Shown here: positions 28,256 through 40,500 of the stretch, piece by piece
Position numbering within the stretch: the stretch's first letter is position 1
Layout: every line of letters begins with the position of its first letter
The notes under the pieces: generated by a model
The model's input: the letters and a program-made list of their open reading frames with translations, nothing else
The model's database searches: none
What the model was told of the DNA's origin: nothing
Program-made: the position numbers and the translations under genes
DNA from: Aculops lycopersici
Lineage: Eukaryota > Arthropoda > Arachnida > Trombidiformes > Eriophyidae
NCBI GenBank assembly: GCA_015350385.1
Contig: WNKI01000004.1
Location: forward strand, 124,001-188,000
Length of the DNA: 64,000 nucleotides
Reading direction: 5' to 3'

Positions 28256-30778
28256 ATGCTTGAATTTGCCTCGCCACCGTCGACCGTAACCGCAAACACA
28301 GTGGCCGGCACTAGCGAGGCGCAGGTAGGAGTTGATAGCAGCAGCAGCAACGGCGGCGGCACCAACAGCAAAAGTATTGGACAGCCACAGGTAAAAGGAG
28401 AAGAGGTGGACGCAAATCGGACCACAAATGCAGCAACAGCATCAGCATCAGCCGACGCAAAAACTACAACTGAACTCCCAGCCAGAATCAAAATTTCGGA
28501 CGACAAGAGGGCCGAGTTCGTGTTACAAGCGGAACGGCTTAGCGAGTTGCTGTTGAGGGAGGCACTTGAGCGAGCCACGTCGCAACCCACGTCTTTAGCC
28601 GGACAATCAGCAAACCAAAACAACTACCAACAACACAACCAAACTTTACCTGAAACTCTCAATTCTTACCAAACTAATAACTCGCAGCCTGAGCTTCTCA
28701 CTAACGAACAAACCAACAGCAACGAGTCTGGTCTAAAGCAGCAACAGCAACAGGAGATTGAAGAGTTTATCGGGAACTCAGTGGAGATGCCAGCTATGGA
28801 TGGGAACAATTTGTCCATGGAGCAGCAACAGGTTGCCATTCAAGTGGTGGACTCTTTTGCTAGCTTGGCAAAAATTGACGACAACAACAAGAGCACTTTA
28901 AACGTTGAAGATAGTCCTCAAGTGAATGAAAACTTAACTCAAGAGGAAACTAGCGTATTGATTGAGACGTTTGCTGATTCAAATGCCAAGATTTGCAGCA
29001 GTGAGTTGCTAGCTGAAGGAGGCGACATTGGCAAGGGCAAAGTGGCGGCTAATGTGGTTGATGTTGAGAAGGACGAGCGGAAGGTAAAGGACGACGACGA
29101 GATTAGTGAGCAGCGCAATGAGCATCAGCAGCCGCACGCGATTGCAACAGGGTTGAAAGTCGTTGATGGGACTGGTTCAAACGGGATGCAAGAGAAACAA
29201 AATGAAGAAGAAGAAGTAGAATCGGAACAAGAGACACACGAAACTGTACACCAGCAAAATCAAGCGCCACCCAGCGAGTTCGATTATCATGAGGAACTCG
29301 AACGAGCCACGCAGCGAGAATTACTAGCTTCCAGAATGTCCGCCACTTCCGTGGAACGATTGAACGAGGAGACGGAGAAGGTTCAGCTTGAAATTGAGGA
29401 AATGTTAGCTGGAATTGATGCGGAGGCCAAAGCGGAAGTCAATAGTAGTGAAATAAACTCGCCCATTCAAGCATCGCCACCAACAGGCCACCACGACTAC
29501 CTGTCGCTCTCGAGTTCGATTCTCGAGCAAGCGGAAGTTGGAGAGAAAAGAGAACAGTTAGAACCGAGACAAGAAGTTGAAGAAGTAGGCGAAAACATAA
29601 AGCAATCAATGAACGGAGATCATAGCAAATTAGGTCAAGTTGGAAAGATTGAAGAACCGGAAGCTGAAAAGTCGGAAGCTCACTCAACATCATCGTCGTC
29701 GTCGTCCGCCTCGAACTCTTGTAACGACTCAAGCCAACCGGAAATAGAGCACGTGGAAACGGAGAGCGGCAGTAGCGGCGGCGACGACGACTATTGCACA
29801 ACTCCAGCAAGCGGAACCACGTTGCGCCAACTCAGACTGATGGCTCGCGAGGATGTGGCGCAGGTTTGCTGCGATGAGCGAGCTAGAAAGTCAATGGAGT
29901 TGGCGCGCAGAATGTTTGAGCAAACAGGTGGCGACAAAGCGTCAGGTTGTGAGCAGCAGAATCAATTACACAAACGAGGCGGCTCATTGAGTAGCAGCAG
30001 TAGCAACAAGCACTCAGAGGAGGACTATAGTGACGGCGGCGGATCGAGCTCCGGAGCCCCTCGGTTGGACGAGAAAAGAATCGATGAGCTCGGAACTTCA
30101 TCGGGACTCGAGGATTTTGGCACCATCAAGTTGGTGCGCCGGTCCGGCTCCTCCGCTTCCTCCACACACAACAATATCCGGCGAACTCTTGTCTGTTCAG
30201 TGAGTCCAACGAGTCAATTGGGCGGTTCTAGTTTGGAGTTGAACATCAATAGTAACGGCGGAGCGAACCAACTTGGCGACCCGTTGAATTGCGACGAGCC
30301 GGCCTCAATTTATCCAATCGACTGCGAGGAGATCGACCAATGCCGCGCGGCGTTCCGAGAAAACCGTCGGCTAATTGAGGAGCACCAGGTGCGAGCCATT
30401 GCGCAGGCGCGACTCGAGGCCGAGGCGCCCGCCAATTGTGGCCAAGTGTCTTCGATGATCCCAGGAAGCGACATGGCAACAGCCGACGAGCGAGAGCAGC
30501 AAAAGCAGCAACCGGAAACGACGAGTCGCGCGCTACTAGTGAAAAAAAAGTGCTGTGATTTGAGCCAGCGGCACCCAAATTGCTCCAGGTGCGAGAAGAG
30601 AGTTTACCCAGTTGACAAGATGGAATTGGATTTCACGCGGACCAAGTTAAATATCCACAAAAACTGTTTCAAGTGTCAAGTTTGCTCTAGTTTACTAAGA
30701 CTTGAGACATATGCGGCGGTCAACGCAAAACTCTACTGTCCGGCACACATCAAGAGCGTGGCGCCCGGCGTCCGTTGA
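28256..30778 (+). CDS. LIM-domain protein with long acidic/Q-rich region, EPLIN-like LIM domain
   Basis: The 840-residue protein is mostly low-complexity (Gln, Glu, Ser, Asn) and ends in one LIM domain at residues 776-831. Its zinc ligands are spaced C-x2-C-x21-H-x2-C-x2-C-x2-C-x17-C-x2-H (CSRCEKRVYPVDK, HKNCFKCQVC, LYCPAHIK). The CxKxVYPx5 opening and the LETYAAVNAKLYC strand resemble the LIM domain of EPLIN/LIMA1 and its relatives, which bind and bundle actin. An actin role here is inference from that resemblance. Glu-rich helices at about residues 360-390 could form coiled coil. Residues ~427-545 are encoded by the block copied to 20071-20426. An AATAAA follows at 30944-30949. Confidence 0.75.
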   Translation: MLEFASPPSTVTANTVAGTSEAQVGVDSSSSNGGGTNSKSIGQPQVKGEEVDANRTTNAATASASADAKTTTELPARIKISDDKRAEFVLQAERLSELLLREALERATSQPTSLAGQSANQNNYQQHNQTLPETLNSYQTNNSQPELLTNEQTNSNESGLKQQQQQEIEEFIGNSVEMPAMDGNNLSMEQQQVAIQVVDSFASLAKIDDNNKSTLNVEDSPQVNENLTQEETSVLIETFADSNAKICSSELLAEGGDIGKGKVAANVVDVEKDERKVKDDDEISEQRNEHQQPHAIATGLKVVDGTGSNGMQEKQNEEEEVESEQETHETVHQQNQAPPSEFDYHEELERATQRELLASRMSATSVERLNEETEKVQLEIEEMLAGIDAEAKAEVNSSEINSPIQASPPTGHHDYLSLSSSILEQAEVGEKREQLEPRQEVEEVGENIKQSMNGDHSKLGQVGKIEEPEAEKSEAHSTSSSSSSASNSCNDSSQPEIEHVETESGSSGGDDDYCTTPASGTTLRQLRLMAREDVAQVCCDERARKSMELARRMFEQTGGDKASGCEQQNQLHKRGGSLSSSSSNKHSEEDYSDGGGSSSGAPRLDEKRIDELGTSSGLEDFGTIKLVRRSGSSASSTHNNIRRTLVCSVSPTSQLGGSSLELNINSNGGANQLGDPLNCDEPASIYPIDCEEIDQCRAAFRENRRLIEEHQVRAIAQARLEAEAPANCGQVSSMIPGSDMATADEREQQKQQPETTSRALLVKKKCCDLSQRHPNCSRCEKRVYPVDKMELDFTRTKLNIHKNCFKCQVCSSLLRLETYAAVNAKLYCPAHIKSVAPGVR
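29535..29890 (+). repeat. 356 bp near-identical direct repeat, copy 2 (inside LIM gene)
   Basis: This is the intact parental copy of the 20071-20426 block; here the frame stays open. Confidence 0.9.
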
Positions 30779-33770
30779 GATGGTCACTTGTTGCTTCTAC
30801 TCTGTTCCATTGTGCTCGCATGCTAGCTAGCGCCACCTGTTGTTAGTGGCTGGCCAGTGATAAAGATGAGTTTCTCTACATCCAGATGGCGTTGGCTGGA
30901 TAGAACTCTCCTCTCCATGCTGCTAGCGTTGAGAGTTACCTAGAATAAAATCTACGAGTCAGCGACGATGAATGAATGGCCATTCAAAATATAAATAGCC
31001 GACCACTTTCTAATATCTTCTCGATTACTAACTGCAACCTTAAATGTCTCCCCAATGTATACCAAAGATCTTGTAGCGATTCAAATCTCTGTTGGCACAT
31101 GGGAGAGTTTTACGTAACTTCCTGTTGCTGTGGCTCTCCAACTCATCAAAACTACCGCCTCTCGCTTTACTGTCTCGAGTATCAATTGAGCGATCGCATG
31201 CTAATTGCGCCTCATGACTTCTCACTTGGTGACTTATGATTGCGGTCATAAGTCACCAAATTGGTCTGGATCGATCAGCGAGCTACAACTCGAATAACTT
31301 TCCAAGGGAGTTTCTCTCACGACTCTCTATTTTGTCCCTTGGATTTGATGATAGGGAGTCTCTTAGATGGATGAAAGAAATGCACAATCCAAAGGAAAAT
31401 AAACTAACACCATTTGACACGAGATCGATTACTTGCGAGTGCCACAAGAGGCAACAGGTATCCGGGACAATGCAAATAGCCCTGCGCAGCCCCTCGGCCG
31501 GTGAGATGCTTACGCCTTAAGCTCACTATGGCAAATGGCGAGTGGAAACAACAGACAACGAGTTGGATGAGACAGGAATGGGAAAAGAAGAGAGAAAGAG
31601 ATAGACGAGAGTGACGTAAAGATGTTGAGATGGAGACAACGAGAGACTCGCATGTCGCCCATCGCTAACTAAAATGCGCGAGATTTTTGCTTCTAGTCTA
31701 GACCCTAAGACTTGGCAGGATCATGAGTGAGAGCGACCGAATAGTTTCACTAACACTTGAAAGTCGACTTCGTTGTACTACCAGAGCGTTAAGCTCGCTT
31801 TTGTTGGCAAGCTTTATCGGTGGCAGCTTCAGCGCCGAAGAGGAGCCAGGTGAGTCGAGAAAAACCGAGATTTGGATGGTTAAGTTAGAGAAAGAGAGAG
31901 TTAGCGAAGCAAAACTCTCGGAGGCAAACTGAGTCAAGCGAGAGAGTCGCGCACAGATCATCGAGCGATGACGCTGATTAGGTAATCATTTGGTCACGTT
32001 CCTTGGGTAAGACTGTTGCCAGTGGTCAGTGTTGGCTTGCTGACTTGGTCTCGGCGAGTTAAAGTTCAAAAGGAGCAAGAGTTAAAGAATCTCCCTCTCT
32101 CTCTCATTCTGAATTGTTGTTGTGCGAGCTCTTGAGTTTGGATTTCATTTCCGAGTGAGAGCAAAGAGAGAGGGAGGGATAAAAACAAAGAGAAAGTGTG
32201 AGTTCTTTCTCCACGATGCCAAGTCGTAAGGAATATTGAATTCCTCTTTTTCTTGCCCAACAATTCGCCTCTTATTGTTGCGCAATAAGAAGGTATAAAC
32301 CGAACAGATTTGCCATATATTCTTGCTCCTAACTGACGCATGTCCGTTTGTCTGCCGTCATCGGTGGCTCACCCAAGAAAGAGGGAGAAAACTTCCACCC
32401 AGGTGAGTTGAGCGGAAATAGCAACACAGAAACGCGCGCAGACAAAAGAGCAGCAAAAGTAAATGAGATCATCAGCATCATTTCGTTGGTTGTTGCAGCA
32501 GCAGCAGCAGCAGCAGCAGCAAAGACAAACTTGCGCATACAAAAGGCCAACAATGAAACTCGAGCCTGAAGTTTCGAAGTTCATCTTCTTTTTCTCCGCC
32601 CTCCTTCTTCTTCTGCTTCCTCGGTGGCCATCATCACTTGCGGCCGATTAAGTCACCATTGTGTGTGTTTTGGTGAGGTTGAGCCAATTGAGGCTAATTG
32701 AGTCGCCATTCGCTACTGCTGCTCATGCTGTAAACTTCATGGACATTTACTCCCGTTCGCAAGATCGCGCAGAATAAAGCAACAAAAACCACATTGAAGT
32801 TCGCGCGCCTCGACGTTGACCTTTCACCTGGCCAGTGGTCACCGGCATTAGCGCATCCAAATTGAACGTCACACTATCAACTGGCGCGAGTGTCAATAGA
32901 GCACGGAGCTCATTAACTGGCATCACTTCAGCTAGTGACTGAAACCAACTATCAGCTCGTTAGCATCAACCTACTAACCACCTGTACCAAGGATCACACT
33001 CGCACTACGGGTAGTGTGAGCGCTGTGGCCACTTGTTGCATGCGCGCCATCCCAATGTCGCTCCATGGAAGCCTTGGAGCTGGAACACTAATAGCCACGG
33101 CGGCCGCCACAAGAGCGACAGCCTTCATTGCAGCAGATTACTAACCGGGCAACTTGTACATAACCAAATACAACTCATGTGCTCATAAAGCTCCCTTTGC
33201 CAGAAGAAGTAGTGAGTGTAATGGAACAAACGAGCAAGTAAGCTAGACACACAGATGGGTAGAGAGAAAGCATAACTACAACAAGAGGAACATAACGGCA
33301 GGCAACAATACAATAGATCACTCAGCTGTTATCTTGACATGCAAATCTCGGCGTACCGAGCTCTGGCCACCTGTAGACCGTGTGCGGCGTAACAGTCCTT
33401 GTTCGCATCCATTCGCCTCCTCCATCGCTGGCAAGCATCGTAAACCAAGCAAAGGCGGCGGCGGCGACTATCGATGGGCGCCGCAGCGTCCTCATCTTGC
33501 TCTTGGTCTGGGTCGTTTGTTTTGCCAAACGCAAGTGGCTTTCCCCCCACAGTTGGCCGGTTAGCTCGCCCACTTGTTGATGAACAGTCTAGACTGGGCT
33601 AAGGCTCGTTTATTCCACCAACAGAGACTGGCCACATCCGCTGAGCGCCCAAATCAATCAGAAGCCAGCGATCCCGACGGCAGCAAAAGCAATGGCAACA
33701 ACATACATAGCAACGGGCAGAGAGTGGAGTTGGCGTTTGAAATCTTGATTGTTCTCTTCCTCTTCCTTCC

Positions 33771-33823
<53 letters not shown>

Positions 33824-34030
33824 GTCGTCGTCGTCGTCGTACGTCGTACGTCGTACGTACGTCGTACGTCGTACGTCGTACGTCGTCGTACGTACGTACG
33901 TCGTACGTACGTNNNNNNNNNNNNNNNNNNNNACCCGGACCGACGACGAACGAACGAACAGTCGACAACAACTACTACTAGTACACGACGCAGAGAGTGT
34001 GTCGTCGTATATCTTGTCTCTCTCTCTTCC

Positions 34031-34067
<37 letters not shown>

Positions 34068-36872
34068 AAGGCTGCCCATTCAAGTGTCGCTTGTTTGCTC
34101 AACAAGTCTCCTCTGTCGCGACGACGTCCACCTGTTGCGGCAACCACTTGTTGTCGCACTAACTGCCGCTCATGCCACCAGCGCGCCGCAGGTTCACTGT
34201 CGCGCGCCAGGAAGCTCAACGCCATTGGCCGCGACAGCAACAGGTAGCTGTGGTTGCCTCCACTAGAGCTGCCTTTTGCCTGGCGCAAATTGAAACATTG
34301 ATCGGCACCGGATGGTGACTCTCTCTCTCTCTCTCTCATTTTGGCTGGCAAGTCTCGCTTCCGAGATGGAGCTAAGGCGACAACAACCACAACTTCCACA
34401 TCGCCGCTTGACTTTCACCGCCGCTGCCGCCCAAAAACAATGGGCCACTTGGAGGCCGCCAGTCTCTCTTGCGACGATAGCCGATCACCCGGCAAGCGAG
34501 CTAGCTAGCCGCAGGTAGCAGCGATCTTGCCAGAGGAGCAAACGTCTCGTCGGCCAAGAGCAATTTGCGCTACCTTCTTGTTGCTTCTGCTGCTGCCATC
34601 GGTGCTCGCGGAATCTCACTCGTTATCGCACTATGCAAACAACGGCAACCACAACAATGGCCGCCGCTTGTGGTAATTCTAACATTGCCGCCACTACTAC
34701 CACCACAATACTCATCGGCTTCTTCCGCATGTTCTCTTGGCTCATCAACAAGTTGGCCCGATGATGTTATAAGTTATATATGTTATATATACTGCATGCT
34801 ATGCGATGTATTATTGGACCTTAACTTCTCAAGGCTGCGTCCGCCGCCGCTGGCTAACTTTAAATAAAAAGAAGCCAATTGGAAGAGTGGCAGCTGGGCG
34901 GCGGCGTCACCTACAAGAAGTTTTTAGCGGAACATTGATTTGCACTGCCATTTGTTGGACTCACTAATTTGCCAGCGCCATTCTAATCTTTAAGTAAGTA
35001 ATCTGGGCACCAACATTCAAAAGTTTTGTTACGCAACTCGCGTTATGCCGTCGCTTACAATCTGTTGCCAGGTATCGAGCGCAGATCGAGTTGTGGCCTC
35101 AGCATCGAAACGGCCGGCGGTAATGCCAAACTGCAACAGGTGTGTGGCAAATTGCGCAACACTTTTCACAGAGCTCGTGCTACTCAAAATCCCCGCCACC
35201 ACTAACAACAAATATAAACAAACAGCAAGCTGCTATTCGGGTTATGTTGTGATGAGATGTGATTTGCCGTGATGAGAGCGGCGAGAGAGTTAAGAGGTTG
35301 CAACATTACGGACACCGGCCGACGAGTCGATCATAAAGTTTAGCGCTACTCTTTTTCCCCCTACTGAAACTCCATCTCTAATAGAGAGCTAGACACTTGA
35401 TTGCATTGCCGTTAGATGATGAGGGAGTCGGAGTTGCGTCACATTGAACGCGTTGATTGATTTCCTGCAGCCAAACAACAACAACTACAGCAACAACACC
35501 AACCAACGGCTGAAGCGGCGCCGGCAACAAGTGGTCGCTCGGAACCAGATCATCGCTCATCTGGTCAACGCAACAGGTTGCTGTTGAGATGGACACCGTT
35601 GAGTAGACAACATAAATTGAGTTGTTTTTACTCGAAGACCACGACGACGAGAGCAACTTAATAATGTTATGCTGATTGAACAACATTACAAGCGAAATCA
35701 TAGGCAACACACCAAGACACACAATGGCGCTCATGTTGCTCACGTGGGCAAGTGCGCAACATTATCATCATCATCATTATTGTTGTTGCCGCTATTATTT
35801 GGCCTGCATTAGGTCTACTAATAACTCGGCTTACTTTCTGTTTTCTCGCCAGATGCTCACTAGCTTACTTCTTCTTCTTCCATTTTACCCTCGCAACCAA
35901 AGGAAAACAAAAACAACAACAAACTCACTTGACTTTCTTGAGCCTCGACCAATTAGAGTTTGCGACTCGAGTGGTCGTCTGTGTGTTTTACCTGCTAGTT
36001 TAGTTTGCTCCGGTCCACCGTTCGGTCAGTCAGTCAGTCTGTCGGTGACTAGTAAGCTAAACACACGGACATACAAGCAAGACTACAACTACAAGCGGAA
36101 AAACATTGACTTGCCGCCGCCGCCGATGGACCAACGAAGAGTCAAGTGGTCGATCACTATGGCGCCCGTTAGCTGGATGGAGCCGACGGGCAACTTCGTG
36201 TGGGCGGAAGTTCTTGTGGGTTCGCGCTGGCCGCTATTTTGCGGCGAGCTAGAGTAAGTTGGCGTGCGAGTAAGCGAGCGAGCGAGCGAGCGAGCGATCC
36301 AACGCGAAAAGTGACCAGGTGCGAGGTGATCAATTTTGAGCAGAGGTGGCGCTAGAGTTGCTCTCGCTAAGCTCGCCAACAACTCGCATGTTGGTTAGAC
36401 ACTTGCCATGAGGTGCCTGAGGTGCGCATGCGCCAGAAGCAACAAGTGAAAGCTAACCACTTGTTGTCGCTTTCACTTTTCCGTCTCCCCTCCTAATCTC
36501 GTCGTGAATTCAGCTCTCAGTGTATACTCATTCAACAGCTTACACGAGGACGACTCACCTGTTGCAGTAGCTTTGCATTCTTTTGGCTCGACCTTTTTGA
36601 TCTCAACTGCAAAAACAGCCGAGTGAGTGACTGACTGGGATGACAATAAGCGCAATCAAATCACAGTCCTCAAGAGGCCAGAAGAAGATTGAGTTGCAAT
36701 CGAAGAGCGATCGATGGCAATCATGAGGTTGAGTTGAGAAGTTGGAGTTTTTACAGATTGAGTGACTTTATTCATTTTGAAATAAATAATCAAAGCAAGT
36801 TGATAGACGGGGTGGCCAATATCTAACAAAAAAGGGATAGGCAACAGGTGTGATCATCTATAAACTAGCGAG
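30779..36872. other. Long non-coding region with microsatellites and an N gap
   Basis: About 6.1 kb show no ORF with a recognisable domain. They contain the LIM-gene poly(A) signal (30944), a (CAG)n run near 32495-32521, two (CT)n tracts around 33773-34064 with an N gap between them, a (GCGA)n run near 36270-36296, and many CAACAAGTG/CAACAGGTG words. Longer open frames such as 35676-36257 have no domain signal, although that one ends next to a GTAAGT. The region could be 5' regulatory sequence or an intron of the Ig gene that follows. Confidence 0.55.
33773..34064. repeat. Paired (CT)n microsatellites flanking CGTA-rich sequence and an N gap
   Basis: (CT)n at about 33773-33818 passes into TCG and then TACG units (33819-33912), followed by unknown bases at 33913-33932. 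Further CGA-rich sequence follows, then a second (CT)n at about 34034-34064. The CGTA stretch mirrors that at 19127-19234. Confidence 0.75.
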
Positions 36873-37533
36873 ATGATGGCGCGAATCGCCTCGCGCTCCT
36901 CAGTGGAGATGCTGAGAGGATCAAAGACGAGCAACAAAGACGAGCAAGATGACGTGACAGAGATGAAGAGAAACATGATCGACACCGTTTACGAGCAGGT
37001 GAAACTCAAGAGGAAGTCACAAAGAGGAAACGAAAGCCTCAAATCACCAGCAGCAAAGAAGAAAACAACAACTAAAACCAAAATGCCAAACACTAACACT
37101 GACACTAGAGCAAAAAAGCCAACCACCCACCTAATTTCTGTTGCGCTCGCCATCCTGATATCCACAAGCGTCCTGTTGCATCATGCCACCTGCGAGCCAA
37201 CAATGGATAACCAAAATCTATCGGCCCCATTGATCACGAAACAGCCGCAGGATATTATGGCCTTTGAGGGCGAGTCGGCCGAGTTGAGCTGCGAGGCGCT
37301 CGGCCAACCGGAGCCCCAAATTGAGTGGTTCCATAACGAGCGTTTGGTTAGCTCCCTAGCTAAACCCTCGGTGCAAATCTTCAAAAACACGCTAAGATTT
37401 CACAATCTGCCCCCTCAACAGGCCGAGTCGACAGGTGGCAATGGCAACAGCTTAGCGGGACAATACCACTGCCTGGCCACCAACTCGCTTGGCCAGGTTA
37501 GAAGTCGAAATGCAACATTGAAAATTTTATCAT
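36873..37533 (+). CDS. 5' exon(s) of an immunoglobulin-superfamily protein (partial)
   Basis: About 220 codons run from an ATG at 36873 to a splice donor GTAAGT starting at 37534. The split is phase 1, as is usual at Ig-domain borders. A basic, hydrophilic N-terminus precedes a hydrophobic signal sequence (HLISVALAILISTSVLLHH) at about residues 86-104. An ATG at 37083, 15 codons before it, is a more natural start for a secreted protein. One I-set Ig domain spans about 118-220, with LITKQPQDIMAFEGESAELSC, the tryptophan in IEWFHNE and GQYHCLATNSLGQV. This is the pattern of axon-guidance and adhesion receptors (Robo, Dscam, LAR classes), but one domain cannot decide which. No further Ig exon was found in the next 9 kb on this strand, so the following intron is long. 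Confidence 0.75.
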
Positions 37534-40500
37534 GTAAGTAACTTTAACTTCCCATGAATCACTCTAAATTAACTAAAACTACATTTACCACCCATTTGAG
37601 TGATGAGATAATCTTGAAAATACTTCCGCTTTAAATTTGAATCAGGCGTGAAAACGAAAAGTCCGAGTTTTACTGAAGATCACGAATGTCAGCTCGAGAG
37701 TTTAGTCGTCGTTGTCGTTTTTCAAGCCGATAAATTGCCCAGCTTGCGACCACTAATGACTTGTTTGAGCGACTCGGCGAAACGAAATTTTGTGACTTTT
37801 GTAACGTTTCGGAACACTCTCCTCGCCACAGAGGCACTCTGTGACCACCTGTGGCTGTCGGCGGCAACTCTCAACTTCCGCTCTGATCCACTGAGCCGCT
37901 GCGACTTGTTGCAGCTGAGCCATTGCTCCCGCTGGCAGACTGAGTGGCCACTTGGCGTTTTTCTTTCTCTTTCCTTCGAGGCTATCGGGCAAAAGAGGAG
38001 AAAGTGGGAGACGATCACACTGTATTACGTCATTCTAAACCATTCCAAGCTAATAAGACTAACCGCAATCGCGGTATGGGCCGCGTTCCAAATTGGACTT
38101 GTGCATGGCGCTATTCCCTTTTGCTGTAGGAGTTCTCCAATCGCAGCCAGAGTTGGTGATCCCGCACAGTGACACTCGAGAGTTGCGCTTCGCGTTTTGC
38201 CGGGCAAGATCAACAGGTGCGCTTACTACTGGCAGCAAGTAAGTCTTCAGCCTGACTGACTGACTGCAAGTTGAACGGGCGGCGGCGCCCCCCTGCGAGT
38301 TGGTGGCGGAAAAGTTAATTGAGTTCTACGGGAAGGAAGTTGGCGTTGGAAATAATTCAGCCGCTTGCTTGCTCATTGTCTTTTGCGTCGAAAATCTCTC
38401 CAACTATCCACCGGATTCCAAACTCTAAATTCGTCGTCGTCGTCGTCGTCGTCTTCGTCGTGTTTTGAGGATTTGAATTGAGCCTGCTGACGAAATTAGC
38501 ATTTCCATTTCACCTTCCAGTTTTGGTGGCCAGAAGATTGGTTGAGTTTACGGCGAGGGGAGGCCAGAACTAGAGAAAGTTTTTTCTCTAGTTTTGGAAA
38601 CATCAGTTAGCTAGCGAAAGGAACTTAGGCGTCGAGAAGCGAGCTGCTCGATCCGAGCGGAAACGGAGAATCGTCATTGCTGGCTATTTAAACCAACCAA
38701 CCAACCAAAACGTTAGACTCTAACCTCTGGAATTCCACAAGAGATAATTTTCTCTGGCGCTCATTTAGATAAAACAAAACTACCTCAAGTTGGTTTCGGT
38801 TTGGTTGCAATTGAAGCTTCGGTGTTGTCTTCGATGTTGCCTCTATCTCCATTCCCCTACGCGCCACTGGCTCTTTGACGATGAGGATGATGGACAACCG
38901 CCGCCGCTTCTCTGTTAGCAGCTGGCGCCGTTTCTCTCGAGCTCGCCAACTAGTCAGTTGATTTTAAACGACTCGAACAAGAGAGAAGAGAATGAGGCAA
39001 CAGGTCGTTTTACAGTTAGCGAGCTGACTACTCACTAGTTTACTTCATTCATTCAGTTAACGGGTTGGTCATTCTTTTTTCCTTAGCTCGTTTGTTTGTT
39101 TGTTTCTCTCTCTGTCTCTCACTCGCTTTCTTCTTATTCCGTTTGTTTGGTGTGTTCATTTTGGGGTTAAATAGACGACGCGTCTCGTCTCGTCTTGTCT
39201 TGGCTCAGGTAAAGTGAGCATCAGCTCGATGCTCCATCGGCCATCTTCTAGGAGTCGTAAATTAAGCGACCGCAGTGGCAATGGACCGACCGAGTCTGAG
39301 GGATGCCCAAGTTGCGAGCCTCTAGCAAATGAGCTAATCGGAATCAACCAGCCACTGGCCAACGTGACTCGAGAACAACGGAGTCGTCGATTGCTGCTGT
39401 TGCTGCGGCGACGACCACTGTGAGCAACAAGTGGTGGCGGTTGGAGTAGCCTCAACAAAGACATAACATGGAACTAAAAAGAACAAAGCGATTGGCTTGG
39501 TTCACCTGAATCGTTGCCTAATTGAGTCGCCGATTCTATTCTACTCCTCAAAAAGCTGAGATGGTGGCACTTTTGTCTTTTAGAGATTCATGAGTCGCAA
39601 TTGAACTTGCAGCTGAACTAAAGTTCAGTTAACTCCGAGTAACGCGTATAAAAATGGAAATGAAATTTGGACCGCCATTTAGAGAAAAGAGCAACAGCGG
39701 CAATGGCTGAGGCTGAGGCTGCAGTTTCTCTCCACCTGGACAGTAGTTTCCCAGACTCCGTCTTCTATTACATCATTTGATGTGTAATGAACCCGGCGCA
39801 GCCATTTAATCAAGCGAGCGAGGGAGCAACATTGAGCGAAACGACCGACCAACAAACGAAGGAACGACGATGAATGAATTATCTCGACGGCGTAGGGTTC
39901 ACCTGCGAGTTTTGACTTGCTACGAGGAGGAGGAGGAGTAGCAGCAGCGGCATTAGCAAAGAAAGCGTTACAGTCTGATTTTCTAAAAAGAAAAAAAATT
40001 TAATTCCTCTCCCTCGATATCGCTGTAGCGGAACTTCCCTTACAGTGACACACAAGGATGCAGCAGAAACTTAATCGAATCGCAGCCACAAACCGAGACC
40101 AAATTGTAACATCTCAGCATCACGACCCAAACCGCCGCGACCTCTTAACCTACCGATAGGAAAAAAGCGCATCTGTCTCCTCAATAGATACACATGAATT
40201 CCTATGGAGACTTTCACCTGAGAGAATCTGGCGCTCGAGCTAGCAAATCAGTCGCTGTGATTTACATATGTTTTCAATTTCACGACTAAGAACGCCACTT
40301 CAATCAACAGTCACTGGTCTAGAGCGCTAGGGTAGTGGAAGTTTGAGTCGAAGCTCCAACTTTGCGCTTTAGCGTGATAATTGATTGGCAAGCTAGAGAG
40401 GTGAAACATGAGACTTTTCGAGTGGAGCGAGTAAATTGAACTTAGAGAAAGAGCTCCCTCTAGAGAGAGGTGGAAATTTCTGGCCAACTCATTGAATGAA

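Noticed and set aside
33574..34399. Several overlapping frames of 80-266 codons on both strands
   Set aside because: They are produced by (CT)n/(GA)n and CGTA repeats and run across unknown bases.
35676..36257. 193-codon plus-strand frame ending next to GTAAGT, considered as an upstream exon of the Ig gene
   Set aside because: The protein is low-complexity with no domain, and no in-frame acceptor upstream of the Ig ATG was evident.
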